Program-made: the position numbers and the translations under genes
Shown here: positions 15,026 through 27,308 of the stretch, piece after piece
Numbering within the stretch: the stretch's first letter is position 1
Layout of the letters: every line of letters begins with the position of its first letter
From: Bugula neritina
Taxonomy: Eukaryota; Bryozoa; Gymnolaemata; Cheilostomatida; Bugulidae
Direction of reading: 5' to 3'
NCBI GenBank assembly: GCA_964035545.1
Contig: OZ037767.1
Location: 686,680 to 750,679 of the forward strand
Length of the DNA: 64,000 nt
The notes under the pieces: model-generated
Seen by the model: the letters and a program-made list of their open reading frames with translations, nothing else
What the model was told of the DNA's origin: nothing
Databases searched by the model: none

Positions 15026-15974
15026 CTGTAACAATACCAGTAGCTATCATTCTCATAAGCTAGATAGCAAAACTGTTGTAGCAATTGAATAAGAGAATCA
15101 TAATTTAAAATTGAAAATAAATTTAGCACCAGTATTATTAAAATAAGTATTAGCATCATCATTGTGCAAAATACATTATCATCAGTTTGAGTTGAATTGG
15201 TTTAGTGACAGTCCTTCAATCTTCAGATGAATGCTAGTATTAATATAGACCTATCTATAAATATCAAAATGGGTTTTCATTAAATTCAATTCCAAAGACT
15301 AAAAGTCTGTAAAACTTTAAACATTAATACTAGAGCCCCCAGAATGCATCCTAGCAATAAATTCCAAAAATTGAAGAGATTAACTTCATCATCAGTACTA
15401 CTAGTACTACCATCATAACGTGCAGAATAGTTGACTATCACTATTAGTATTACTATTACTAATAGTAATACTAATAGTGATAGTATTAGTATTACTATTA
15501 GTATTACATTTACAATAGAATTACTGTGTATTACTATTAATATTATTATTATGTAAGTAATAGTATTAGTTTGTTCTATTATTAATAATTAATTTCATCA
15601 ATCAGCAGTTTAATTTTCAGCAAGATCAAAATATTAAAAATAATTCATATTTCAATTTATATTCAAATTCATATTGATACTTTAATTGTATTATTCATTT
15701 TGTAATTCAAATTGGTAGCAAAATTGAAATTTAAACTGTTTTGTTAAAAATACTGAAAGTGTGCCAAAACTTAAATTCCGGAGCAACCATCACCATGCAC
15801 TTGACTTTAGCATTTGCTATTTCGCGTTGGCAATTTGCTGATAAAATAATGCAATTTTGCACTAGCCACTGCTTAAAATTAATGCACGTTAGTAAAACAA
15901 TTTTTTATTTATTTACTAACATCCGTTTTCGTAGTACATGCGCAATAGCGAGATAATAGTCGTATCCGTCAAGA
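15026..15974. promoter_or_regulatory. Divergent HTD2-like/SNW1 promoter region
   Basis: The part from about 15700 to 15974 is normal mixed sequence and should hold the promoter(s). The part from 15180 to 15690 is low-complexity (attagtattactattag-type runs). A strong acceptor-like site with a branch-like ctaac and pyrimidines (ccgttttcgtag) ends at 15934, 40 bases before the SNW1 start codon. Confidence 0.5.
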
Positions 15975-18900
15975 ATGGCGATTTCTTTAACTAGGTAAGT
16001 TCCAGTAGCCATCGTTATCACGCAAGTTTATCGACATAATGGAAATGATTTTTTAATAAAAACTCATGAAATAAAATTAGGACATTTTTGCTGGATATAG
16101 TTCAATTTATATGGAAATGCTATTCGGATAATATTGAAAAAAGTATATGAACATCATTAATTTTAAACATTATGATTATGATTATCATTATGAATATGAT
16201 TATCTTAATCTAAATGATTATGATTGTCATTATGATAATGATTATGATTAGTATTACGAGTAATTTAAGGATTATGATTTATTCATTTTATTATTATCAT
16301 CATCATTATGCTCGTTTATTGTTTTATATTAATATCGATATTGGAATAATTAGTTTTTGTAATTGCTAGTTATAAGTTAATGTTATTGTCACTTGTCAGT
16401 CATGAATAATCAGTAATCAGTAATGACTAATGAATAATCATAAATCATTAAATGATAATGGTATGAGTTCTCAACTTCTGTGATAGTTTTAGTTTAGTTT
16501 ACTATACTCATTAAGCTTGTATTCTAAATCATTTCAATTTATTTATATACTTTGTTTTGCATGTTCCAGTTTTCTGCCAAAACCAACGCAATATGTCTAC
16601 GACCGAGAGGAGGAAGAGAGAAATGCAACGAAAACATCCACACAGGTGTAACACTACTTCTATATAACACAGTGTATTCTACTTCTATATAACACGCTAT
16701 ATTTTACTGTTAATATTGTACTCTTACAGATAGCCTTGGCTCATGCCTCCACTGCCCCACCTTATGGTCACAGACGGGGGTGGGTGCCCCGCACACAACA
16801 AGTAAGTCTACTCTCAGCTATCTGTTTATACGTATTTCCTGTTGCATATGATACACCTAAACCTACACGTGGTAAACCTCTGCCTGTGTAGGACTTTGGT
16901 GATGGAGGGGCATACCCGGAGATCCACGTGGCGCAGTACCCTCTGTTTATGGGGAAGGAGAAGACCTCCACCAACGCCCTCACTAAGACTCTGGATGCAG
17001 AGGGTAAAGTGAGGTATGACATCATAGCTAAACATGGCCACTCCAAGGACAAGGTGAGCAGCTCTAGACTGACTATGTTATGCCGTGTGATTATGTTATA
17101 TTACTATATGACTGTATTATGTTACTCCGTGATTATATTGTGTTATTATGATATTGTATGATGCTAATATATTGAAGTTTGATTGTATTATTTTATCGTA
17201 TGATTGTAATATGTTATTGTATGACTGTATTATATTACCGTATGATTGTAGGTAGTACACAGTAAGTTTCAAGATCTTGTGGCTAAACCAATGGAAGATG
17301 AAGACAAGCTACAAAGACCAGACGAGGATGATATTGCAGAGGTAACCTTCACCTTTGATACATATACTGTATATATACTCTGCTACTCTACTCTGTGAGA
17401 TGATATATTTATATCTGCTTTGTGATTGGTAGACGACAGAAAGGACAAGAGCTGCCTTGGAGAAGTTGGTTGCTGGGAAAATATCGGCAGCAATGCCAGT
17501 GAAGGCAGCGGAAAAGAAGGCGCCTGCCCAGTATATAAGGTGATTAATAATATACTATATTGTATAGACTATAGAGTATTGCACACTATACAGTATATAA
17601 GGTGATACACAGTATATAAGGTGATACATACTATACTGTATATAATATAGATACACTCCCTCTCAACAAGGACCTGCCTTCAATTCCGGAGCCAAACAGA
17701 GGATCATCAGAATGGTTGAGGTTCAGAAAGATCCCATGGAGCCTCCCAAGTTTAAAACAAATAAAAAGATACCTCGGGGCCCTCCTTCCCCACCCGCACC
17801 GGTTATGCATTCTCCCAACAGAAAGGTGGGCTAGATAAACTCCAATTACTTTTCACAGCATACTTTATAATATCACCATTTAGTTCTATGCAGTGCTATG
17901 CATTGTGGGACGATGTATCTCACGGAAGTCTGTGTGTCCTGCAGGTGACGGTGAAGGAGCAGGCGGAGTGGAAGATTCCCCCCAGCATATCCAACTGGAA
18001 GAACGCCAAGGGCTTCACAATTCCTCTGGACAAAAGACTAGCAGCTGACGGGAGGGGCCTGCAGGGTGTCCACATTAACGAGAACTTTGCTAAGTTGGCC
18101 AGCGCTCTCTACATAGCTGATAGAAAGGTGAGCTAATAGCATATAGGGAGGTGAGTTAATAGCTGATATTACATATGATGTTAGGAGTTGTGGGCACGTG
18201 GTGTTACATGTAGTAATGTATCTCACAGGCCAGAGAAGCTGTGGAGACCAGGGCTAAGGTAGAGAAGCAGCTGGCGTCGAGAGAGAAAGAGAAGAAAGAG
18301 GAGAGACTGAGGAACCTGGCCCAGAAGGCGAGGGATGAGAGGGCCGGTATCAAGACGGTAGAGGACCACGACGAGGATCTGCAGATGAGGGAAGACATCA
18401 GGAGAGAGCGGCACAAGGAGCGACAGCGGGACAGAAACCTCGCCAGAGCTGGTGCTGACAAACGCAATAGAATACAGAAAGAAAGAGAGCGAGACATCTC
18501 TGAGAAGATAGCCTTGGGTCTGCCTAACACTGGCGGAGGTAGCCGTGACTCTGAGGCTATGTTTGACCAGAGACTGTATAACAAGGACAGGGTGAGAGAG
18601 ATGTTACACTTGTGTTTCACTATTCTCTAGAACGTTCCAGTAGCCAGTGGATAATTCTAACTGTGGTGTTTACAGGGCATGGGGTCAGGGTTCAAGGACG
18701 ACGAGGCATATGATGTCTACGACCAGCCGTGGCGCAAAGACCAGAGTATTGGCTCAAATATCTACAGACCCGGCAAGAATATCAGCAAAGACTACACTGA
18801 CGACTACGAGTCCTTGGTCAAGAATAACAGGTAGATAGAGTAGAGATGTATTGATAGAATATAGATGTATTGATAGAGTATAGATGTATTGATAGAATAT

Positions 18901-19213
18901 AGATGTATTGATAGAGTATAGATGTATTGATAGGGTATACATGTATTGATAGAGTATACATGTATTGATAAAATATAGATGTGTTGATAGAATATAGATG
19001 TATTGATGTGTGGACAGGTTTGTGCCAGACAAGCAGTTTGCCGGGACAGATCGCTCACAGAAGAAAGACGGTCCAGTGCAGTTTGAAAAAGATGATGACG
19101 ATTTCTTTGGACTCGCTAAGTTTTTGCAAGAGGCCAAACAAGGAGCTAAACGACATGCCCCCGAGGATAGAGGTAGCAGCAGGTACGACAGGAAACGTGA
19201 GCGAAGGGACTGA
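15975..19213 (+). CDS. SNW1: SNW1/SKIP spliceosome and transcription co-regulator
   Basis: Eleven exons: 15975-15994, 16570-16645, 16730-16801, 16892-17053, 17252-17341, 17433-17539, 17651-17825, 17945-18127, 18229-18591, 18676-18830, 19018-19213, giving 532 residues (human protein 536). Hallmarks: N-terminal SFLPKP and YDREEEER, YIRYTPSQQG near residues 174-185, the family-naming SNWKN at 250-254, a long charged helical stretch rich in K/E/R (exon 9), and a C-terminal DDDFFGL and RDRKRER-like tail. SNW1 sits in the active spliceosome (Prp45 in yeast) and links transcription with splicing, including the Notch/CSL complex in animals. No key block is missing. Intron 10 is a pure minisatellite. 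Confidence 0.98.
16130..16460. repeat. Degenerate low-complexity block in SNW1 intron 1
   Basis: Imperfect runs such as gattatgattatcattatga and cagtaatcagtaatgac, without fixed period. The block sits just downstream of the 20-bp first coding exon, mirroring the similar block on the other side of the promoter at 15180-15690. Confidence 0.65.
18831..19017 (+). repeat. Minisatellite making up all of SNW1 intron 10
   Basis: About nine copies of a 19-bp unit (gatgtattgatagaatata) fill the 187-bp intron from the donor (aacag/gtagatag) to the acceptor (gtggacag). Almost no unique sequence is left for a branch point or pyrimidine tract. Confidence 0.93.
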
Positions 19214-19662
19214 GGCTAAGTTAGGGCTGGTGTTGACTGTGTACATAGTGACATGGAACTGAAGCTATATCTTATGTTAGACCAGTACAGCCGCCTCTCT
19301 CTGCGGAATCAAAACTTTTACATTCTATTGTTTATTATGAATTCAGCTCAACTGAGAAGAAGGAAACTGTAAATACAAGTAAAATATTATGATTTACTTT
19401 ATGGTGCACTATTCAGTATGATACTTAGGTGTAAAATAATGTATGTAAGTAATCAAGGCAGCTTCAAACATGCTGGAAAAGGAATATAGTTTAAATAGTA
19501 AAGAAAATAATTTCTAAATTAGCTTTAGTAATAACTTCTAATGTAATGAAGAGTCGAATAGGCTATCTAGTAGTCCATATTGTTGTCATGTTGTGTGAGG
19601 ACAACTCTGTATTGTCTGCTGTACAATATACTGTATATACACGATGTAAGATAACTCCTAAT

Positions 19663-20693
19663 TCAATGGCCCATCAAGTCAGCTTCATCATACACGTGAA
19701 TATTCGAGTCAAACTCGCAGGTCATGAGATCTCCAGTGAGTTTGTAGCCTGCGTAGCAGAGACACACCCATCCGCTGCCAAGGGGATGACAGCTATGCTC
19801 ACAGTCTAACGGGCAGATCTTCAAGTCAGCTGAATCGTAGCTTATGCACCTGCAAACATTCAAGTGTAGCCTGACATTCCACCATAGTATTAGTTTTCAC
19901 TGCATCATTCAAGTGATATATGTTATAATAGCTCACTCATTCTGGGCGTTTAATGGGCAATTTTCATTGGTTATTCTGTTGCTGTATTTGTACGCTCTTT
20001 CTGAATCTCCTTTTAAATTTACTTTACAGTAAAAATCACCAACATCCTCTTCAGTCACATCCTTCAACTCAAACATGATCGACCCTAGACATCAAAATGA
20101 AAATAGTTTGCATTCTAGCCAATCTTTGAAGTTTAATAAATTCAGCAAACTCTACGTTTTATTCTACAAACTTACATTTAGACCAAAACATGCCAACAAC
20201 TTGCATAGTCCGATCTTATACTCCTATCTCATACCCCTCTCTCTCTCTCTCTCTCCCTCTCCCTCTCCCTCTCCCTCTCCCTCTCCCTCTCCCTCTCCCT
20301 CTCCCTCTCCCTCTCCCTCTCCCTCTCCCTCTCCCTCTCCCTCTCCCTCTCCCTCTCCCTCTCCCCTCTCCCTCTCCCTCTCCCTCTCCCTCTCCCTCTC
20401 CCTCTCCCTCTCCCTCTCCCTCTCCCTCTCCCTCTCCCTCTCCCTCTCCCTCTCCCTCTCCCTCCCTCCCTCCCCCTCCCCCCCCCCCTCCCTCCCTCCC
20501 TCCCTCCCCCCCCCCCCTCCCTCCCTCCCTCCCTCCCCCCCCCCTCCCTCCCTCCCTCCCTCCCTCCCTCCCTCCCTCCCTCCCTCTTTCCCTCCCTCCC
20601 TCCCTCCCTCCCTCCCTCCCTCCCTCCCTCCCTCCCTCCCTCCCTCCCTCCCTCCCTCCCTCCCTCCCTCCCTCCCTCCCTCCCTCCCTCCCT

Positions 20694-20758
<65 letters not shown>

Positions 20759-21406
20759 ATCTCCTACCTCTCTCTCTCTCTCCTATCTCCTACCTCTCTC
20801 TCTCTCTCCTATCTCTTACCTCTCTGCACAGGAATATTGTCACAGCTTAGGGGTATTCCATCTCCTATGTAGGCCAACTTTAGTTTATCGCGACTATTGG
20901 AAGTGTAGTCAGACGTCTGGTTGTACATAGAAACGGGCCGGCCGATGGAGTCTGCTCCACACATGTACTCGTACAGGAAGTTGGTGGCGCCACTGTACTT
21001 CCCCACAGCTATGTGTGCAACTTGTGCTCCGGGAATGGTACTGTACTCACAGTTGAACAACTAAAGCAATCGGTGAAACTTCATCATGTTTAATTATAAG
21101 TTGCTCTTCCATGAAATGTTTCCATTTAAAGTGTTGGAGTTGCATGAATGAGATATTTAAATAACAACCAAGCCTGCCGGTTTTATAAGCTAGGTGTACT
21201 AAGTGACCCAACAGTGAAGGAGTTCTTACTATATTTGAGCCGATAGCAAATGGTACACTTGTTGCGTGAACTCCAAAGAGAAAGAGATTTATTGACGTCA
21301 GCTCTAAGTTGCTGCTGTTCACATGGAGCTGCTGAAATCTAGCGACACTCAACTCCACTAGAGTTACTGCAAGCATCAGTTGGGGGAGGTAGCACACGGC
21401 CCGCAT
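19663..21406 (-). CDS. Secreted Ig-like plus EGF-like protein, unrecognised
   Basis: Four predicted minus-strand exons: 21406-21230, 21060-20820, 20084-19994, 19849-19663, giving 231 residues. Residues 1-22 are a signal peptide (MRAVCYLPQLMLAVTLVELS). Exons 2-3 look like one Ig domain: Cys in LFNCEY, and later the Ig F-strand pattern LKDVTEEDVGDFYC. Exon 4 is an EGF-like module with spacing C-3-C-3-C-8-C-1-C-12-C (CPLDCEHSCHP to GYKLTGDLMTC), closest to complement-type EGF domains. There is no transmembrane segment, so it should be secreted. The donor of exon 3 at 19993 (gcgtacaa) is weak and was chosen to keep frame. A polypyrimidine tract of nearly 600 bases lies in intron 2. A minus-strand poly(A) signal (tttatt, 19331-19336) would make the 3'UTR run toward SNW1. 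I do not recognise a named family; an Ig-EGF ligand or matrix protein is possible. Confidence 0.6.
20238..20816 (+). repeat. Polypyrimidine satellite of CT, CCCTCT and CCCT units
   Basis: Blocks in order: (CT)n, (CCCTCT)n with one phase slip near 20364, (CCCT)n mixed with C homopolymers, a long (CCCT)n, then (CT)n with tatctcctac interruptions. It lies in intron 2 of the Ig-EGF gene, so the sense transcript is purine-rich (GA). Length is likely misassembled or variable. Confidence 0.98.
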
Positions 21407-22387
21407 TTCTAGCAGTAAACACAGCTTTAGTTATCAACATGAAAATTTTATCTGCTATTCTTACTCGATTAAATACTAGGGCGTATGTATTTAATTGCAA
21501 CACTGTGAAGTACATACAACTCACAAGGTAGCTATTTCAGTACATTTTCACTATAGAAATTTTGTCTGTTTTTATAGAAATTTTTGCTCTCTGCTGTAAC
21601 TTGCAGCTGGAAAGCAAAGGTTTTGTGCTGCTGTTTATTTCTCCTATCAGTGTTACTTCATTTTTATACTTGATATGTTATTTAATTTGCTTTATTTTTC
21701 ACATTGCAAGGTTCGAATTCTAATTAGTTCTGACCACTATTCAGATATGAGAACATCCAACACTAGTACTTCTCCAACACTGCAATGTTTAACTGCACTA
21801 CTCCATTACTATGCTAGTTGCTAACTCCACAACTAGTACTCAAGGTGTTCAAATGCAATTACTTTTAACACAAAGCTGAAGTTGTCACATGAACAGTAAT
21901 GTCAGTAGTGTGAGAAACATACCTGGCTTATTACAATGTTGTTGCAATGGATAGCTTTAGTTTAGCGCTACATTAAGTCTAGCATTAGGTTCCACTTTAC
22001 GAAAGACTTATTGGCATAATGTCCCCAGATTAATAAAGACACTAACATTTAGAGAGTAGAGATTGTAATACAATATTCTGGACAATGCGCTAAAAATTTT
22101 AGCTCTAATAAAATTAAACAATTTATTATGTTATTTTATAATCATTGTTATATTAGTAAAATACACAAAATCTAGTCCGATGAGCAGAAATGTGAAAGTG
22201 TTAGTTGTAAAATTCCATAAAAAGACAATCACTTTACATAAAATTGATAGACATTAGATAAGAATACAAAATTGGAACAGTTTTGCCTAATTAAAAAATT
22301 GATTATCTCAACATGTATATTAGCATGTATAACAAATCCCACCATTCCAAGTTATAAAATCATGTTTTAAAAAAATTATAAATATTA

Positions 22388-22581
22388 GGCTGTCCACACA
22401 TGCAGAACAATCTGATGAGCACCAACTGCCCTATGGGTGTGTGCAATACTGATCAGTAAACAAGGGGAGCTCAGCCAGCACTGACCAATCAGCACTGAGC
22501 TATGAACTCGATGTATGTAGGCAGGTGATTTGCTTAGATGTTAAACTATGACTGTGTAAAAACTTGCATGTGCGGACAACC
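22388..22581. mobile_element. 194-bp short inverted-repeat (MITE-like) element
   Basis: The left end reads GGCTGTCCACACATGCAG and the right end on the other strand GGTTGTCCGCACATGCAAG: 18-19 bp of inverted repeat with two substitutions and one indel. The interior is unlike its AT-rich surroundings and has no coding potential. I see no clear target duplication, so the exact ends are provisional. Confidence 0.5.
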
Positions 22582-22789
22582 AACGCATAATTAGAATGTC
22601 ATAAAAAGAGACGGTTTACTGATAGGGTGGAACCGGTGTGGTGGTGGAGGTTTTACAATTCTGGCTTTGTACCTGCAGACGCACCTAGACAAAAATGACA
22701 GGATATGACGAAAGCGAATGCCATGACAAACTGAAAAGTTATAAAGTTGCAAAAATCAAAACAAGTGTGGATAAACTTATGATGAGCAA

Positions 22790-22955
22790 AAATCAGAAGG
22801 AGGCTGGTATAAATCAGAAGGAGGCTGGTATAAATCAGAAGGAGGCTGGTATAAATCAGAAGGAGGCTGGTATAAATCAGAAGGAGGCTGGTATAAATCA
22901 GAAGGAGGCTGGTATAAATCAGAAGGAGGCTGGTATAAATCAGAAAGAGGCCGGT
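22790..22955 (+). repeat. 21-bp minisatellite with open frame
   Basis: About eight near-identical copies of aatcagaaggaggctggtata. As the period is a multiple of three the frame stays open, giving a 98-codon frame from ATG 22695 to a stop at 22991 (repeat NQKEAGI). No splice context or homology supports a protein, so I keep it as a repeat. Confidence 0.9.
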
Positions 22956-23199
22956 GTAAATTGGGGAAAGGCTAACATATACTACAAATGATCGAGTGAG
23001 AAGGTGACAAGAAACAAAAGTTAGTCAGAATTATAAAACCAGCTCCACAACACAGACACCACACCACATGAACCTGCAAGTTTAGTATAAATTATAAAAT
23101 ATAAACCACACAATTAGTGGGAAAACATCACTGAGCCAACTGTGTAAAATGACATATAAATAGGAGTTGAATGTTTGTTAGGTGGAGGAGGTGCAGGAG

Positions 23200-26100
23200 T
23201 CACTCTAGCCTGTCTTTGAAGCAGGTATTCCTAACAACACAGGAGAAGGGTTTACAAGAGAAGACAACTGACACTAAATCAAAGCTAGAGTTGTATCTAC
23301 CTGACAGAAACTTACCCTTAGTTATCCCAAAGTAGAGGACAACTCCAATGATGACAGCCGCAGGTATGAATACAGCCAATCCTTTGAGTAGTGTGTTTAG
23401 TCTTTCTGGCAGTTTGAAGATAAACTGGAGTCGTTTCATCTTTTCCGGAGTATGAGGAGAGTACCTCATCATTCTATATAACAGGAGATGGGAGGGTAGA
23501 GGTGACCGCCCGCACTTACATATGACATATAACACAGAAAAAAATATACAGATGCATGCTTGATCACAATAATGACATGTGTTTGAAAGGCTTAATCTTA
23601 TTCTAAAAGTAGAAATACAGTGAGTTTGTCTTTTCACTTCAACAGTAATTGTCTGTTGTATGTTTTAAACTCACTCTTATATTGCATAAAAACAGTCAAA
23701 CTAGAGTCATGGAGAGCTGAATAAAGTCACAGACAACTGAACAGAGTCACAGACAGCTGAATAGAGTCACGGACAGCTGAATAAAGTCACGGACAGATAG
23801 AATAGAGTCACGGACAGATAGAATAGTCACAGACAGCTGAATAGAGTCACGGACAGCTGAATAGAGTCACAGACAGATAGAATAGTCACAGACAGCTGAA
23901 TAGAGTCACGGACAGCTGAATAGAGTCACAGACAGATAGAATAGAGTCACAGACAGCTGAATAGAGTCACAGACAGCTGAATAGAGTCACGGACAGCTGA
24001 ATAGAGTCACAGACAGATAGAATAGAGTCACAGACAACTAAATAGTCACGGACAACTGAAGCTCACTTGTTAAGAAACTCCATGCCTTGTGGTTTGACTA
24101 AAACCGACTTCCTGTGAGAGAAATTCTCAAAACCCGAGTCACCACCATAACAGCCGAACCCACTGGCTCCGACACCCCCAAATGGCAGACCTCTTTCTGC
24201 AAATACAATTAAAGTTCAGAGAGAACACAACTCCTTGTGCTGATATTTCACCACATAGACGGGAATTGCTTTGTCTAAATTTAACAAGCCGTGCTATTCT
24301 ATATGCCAATAGATTAGTAGAATATGTTATCACATACAGTCGTATTGCTTTCCAACAGCTCATAGAAATGACTGAGATGGACTCACCTATTCTAAATATT
24401 ATGCAATCGTTTGCGGAAACACCCCCAGATGAAGTCCTTTGAACGAATTCATCAATCACAGCCTTGTCTTTAGAGAAGACGTTGACATGCAGAGCCTTCT
24501 CCCTGTGTGTATAACAAACGCGTGCAAAACCCATCTCAGACTAAACTCCAACTACTACATGTATTCGGTCAAACAATTAATATCTATTCTAACATTTTAC
24601 AAGAGTTGATGAAGACCACTGTGATAAATTGAAACTCAACTGCTCTTGGGGTATAACCAAATATAAGTTAAACTTATAGAATATATTTTATAACAACAAA
24701 TAAATAGTAACAATGTGTGCACATGTAGCCAGCCATTACATGTCAAAGTTGCTTTTTATCATAAAATATGAACCATTGTTTACCCATTTATCTTTCTTCA
24801 TTGAATTAAAGTGCTGATAAGATAATAAGAGATAAAGAAAAGAGATAAGGAAAAGAGCTCTGTAATAAAATGTCTGCTTAGTTATGTTCAGATATATTTA
24901 GAAGTAGTAGGCACTTATAACGTATAACTGAGTAGATGAGCATCTTCTGTTACTCATGTGAACATGCGATGTGCAGGGACAGATAACTGCAGTATATGCT
25001 GACCCACAGTCTCTCTATTATATAATAGAAGACTATGGTTTATCTCTATACTCTATGCAGCACATTCTATTACTGTACTCTGTAACTACGCAGTATACCT
25101 GCTCAGTCAAGACACGCACCTGCCGTTAATGAAGTCGATGGCCTCTTTGTGGTCTCTCACAGCAAAGACAGGAAGTAGGGGGCCAAAGATCTCTTCCTGC
25201 ATCATCCTGTCAGAGGGGCCGACGCCTGTGACCACAGTGGGCGAGAAGTAGCGAGCGGTCCTATCACTCACCCCGCCCAAACGGATATTAGCACCGGGGC
25301 TAGAGTCCAGCAAGTCTGAGACTCTCTGGAAGTGACGGTCGTTGATAATCTGACAGTAGCTGTCGCAGTGAGCGGGGTTGTCGGTGTACTGCTCCTTGAT
25401 TGTGTCACACAGCTTCTGTATGAAGGCTTCCTGCAAAAGTGTCAGTTACTAGTGACTGAGTAGTACTAGGCACTAGTGACTGAGTAGTAATAGTTACTAG
25501 TGACTGAGTAGTAATAGTTACTAGTGACTGAGTAGTACTAGTTACTAGTGACTGAGTAGTACTAGTTACCAGTAACTGAGTAGTACTAGTTACTAGTGAC
25601 TAAGTAGTAATAGTTACTAATGACTGAGTAGTACTAGTTACTAATGACTAAGTAGTAATAGTTACTAATGACTGAGTAGTATTACCTCCACAGACGCCTG
25701 CACCATGATGTAGTCTACAGAGATACAAGTCTGCCCGGCATTCTTGAACTTAGCCCAGCATATCCTGTTACAGACTGAGTCTAAGTCACTACCTGCGTCC
25801 ACGTAACTCGGGCTACAAGCAGACCACTTACATATCCAGCATACTGTATGAACATATCTACTGCAACATCTCAATCGAAGACTTCACTATAACACCTGAC
25901 ATGCACTCGACCCACCATTTGCCTCCAAGTTCCAGGGTACAGGGCGTCAGGTGCTCCGCGGCTGCCTTGTAGACGATCTTACCAACCGGTCCGCTGCCAG
26001 TGTAGATCACATGATCCCATTTCAACTTGAGGAGAGCTGTCGTTTCAGGTACGCCTCCTTCTATCACTTTCACACAGTCCTGTATACACAAGATGTGTAT

Positions 26101-27308
26101 GTACTGTGTATACTACAGTATGTACTGTGTATACTACAGTATGCACTGTGTTTACTACAGTATGTACTGTGTATACTACAGTATGTGCTGTGTATACTAC
26201 AGTACATACTGTGTATACTACAGTCTGTACTGTGTATACTACAGTCTGTACTGTGTATACTACAGTATTTACTGTGTATACTACAGTATGTACTGTGTAT
26301 ACTACAGTCTGTACTGTGTATACTACAGTATGCACTGTGTATACTACAGTATGCACAGTGTATACTATAGTATGTACTGCATACACCACAGTATGTCATG
26401 TTAGAGTAGGTGACAGGTTAGAACAGTAAAACAGGCATGTAACTAGGAGTATAGATAGTATACACGTACAGGGTCCATGTAGTTGGGAAGTAAGTTAGCC
26501 AGAAGTTTGGAGGTATTCTCAGCAAGTTCAGATGGTTTGATGACAATGCAGTTACCTGTAATAGTAAGTACATACTGTGTAAGTACATACAGTGTAAGTG
26601 CACACAGTGTAATGACATACAGTGTAAGTACATCCTACATTGGGTAAGTAAGTACATACCAGCAGCTATTATATTTATCATGGTAGAAATGGGTATCTGA
26701 ATAGGGTAGTTCCACGCCCCAATATCCAGGATAACTCCGAGGGGTTCACAGTGTACGTACGCAGTACTTCCTATGTTCACTAACTCTACACTTTTCTACA
26801 AGTATGTTACTATTCAATATGAAATCAACTACTAGTAGATATAATACAACATGAATATAATTACTAGTAGAATACGCAATGTGAATATAACTTATTACTA
26901 GTAGAAAAACACAAAACTTTCACTATAGTGTAACTTTTGTTGCACATACCTTTTTATCCTTCATCAATCTGTTCAAGTTTGACAAAAACCATTTGGCTTC
27001 ATCGATGCAGAATGCCACTTCATCTACGATGCTGTCGTAACCATCCTACGCAGCAATCATACAGTCATTTGTCTCAACAAAAGGAAAACAGGTTGACTAG
27101 TTGATATAAAACTGATAATTTGGTTAAATTTACTTATTCAACACACTTTCATTAGATCCAGCTTCAGAGCTTCGCAAATTTCCCGCTGCTTCTCCGTTAG
27201 AAATCTGATGACAGCATTTAGTTGAGACACCCTCCAGTCCCTAGTCTTGGTTTTACCACTTTTGAACACTGCTCGCATGTCCTCCACCATCTTCCCATAC
27301 TGCTCCAT
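23200..27308 (-). CDS. ALDH3A2: Fatty aldehyde dehydrogenase, ALDH3 family, membrane-anchored
   Basis: Ten minus-strand exons: 27308-27147, 27045-26950, 26795-26660, 26555-26470, 26079-25916, 25812-25686, 25430-25120, 24502-24387, 24196-24067, 23473-23200; 533 residues. NAD(P)-dependent oxidation of long-chain aldehydes to fatty acids. Catalytic set: Asn115 in AWNYP, Glu210 in LELGGK, Cys244 in GQTC; the cofactor loop is YTGSGPVGK. Family motifs [10 protein letters not shown] and PFGGVGASG are present. A hydrophobic segment at about 474-493 gives the C-terminal anchor of ALDH3A2 (ER or peroxisome). After it the frame runs 39 residues to a stop at 23200; alternatively a good donor at 23315 (gtaagt) would splice the tail to an unseen exon. 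Three introns are minisatellites. Divergent from the FLASH-like gene with a 2.9-kb spacer. Confidence 0.93.
23697..24060 (-). repeat. 20-bp minisatellite in ALDH intron 9
   Basis: About 18 imperfect copies of gaatagagtcacagacagct, with alternating variants (acagacagct, acggacagct, acagacagatag). It ends a few bases from the exon 9 donor at 24066. Confidence 0.95.
24503..25119. other. ALDH intron 7, no structured content
   Basis: AT-rich intron of 617 bases. Apart from short purine-rich runs near 24810-24860, nothing stands out. Confidence 0.6.
25440..25685 (-). repeat. 24-bp minisatellite making up ALDH intron 6
   Basis: About ten copies of tagttactagtgactgagtagtac occupy the intron. On the gene strand the real donor gtaatactactcagtc is itself the start of the first unit, and later units keep gtaacta or gtaatta at the same position. 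Confidence 0.93.
26083..26400 (-). repeat. 21-bp minisatellite in ALDH intron 4
   Basis: About 15 copies of tatactacagtatgtactgtg reach to within a few bases of the exon 5 acceptor (on the gene strand tgtatacag before GAC). The unit is nearly self-complementary (tatactacagta/tactgtagtata), so long hairpins are possible. Confidence 0.93.

Larger units (their letters stand above)
21407..23199. other. Spacer between the Ig-EGF and ALDH genes
   Basis: No gene I can support. It holds the Ig-EGF promoter side near 21407-21700, plain AT-rich DNA, a 194-bp inverted-repeat element (22388-22581) and a 21-bp minisatellite (about 22790-22950). The 3'UTR of the ALDH gene should occupy the right end. Confidence 0.6.

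Noticed and set aside
20075-20930. Long Ser/Pro/Leu frames in the CT-rich tract
   Set aside because: Direct translation of the pyrimidine satellite, antisense to an intron of the Ig-EGF gene.
21708-21722. tRNA B-box-like ggttcgaattct
   Set aside because: No A box or cloverleaf in the preceding 80 bases.
22695-22991. 98-codon frame over the 21-bp minisatellite
   Set aside because: Open only because the repeat period is a multiple of three; no homology, promoter or splice support.
26083-26400. Cys/Tyr-rich peptides from both strands of the ALDH intron repeat
   Set aside because: The repeat has period 21 and is open in several frames; it sits between two well-supported ALDH exons.
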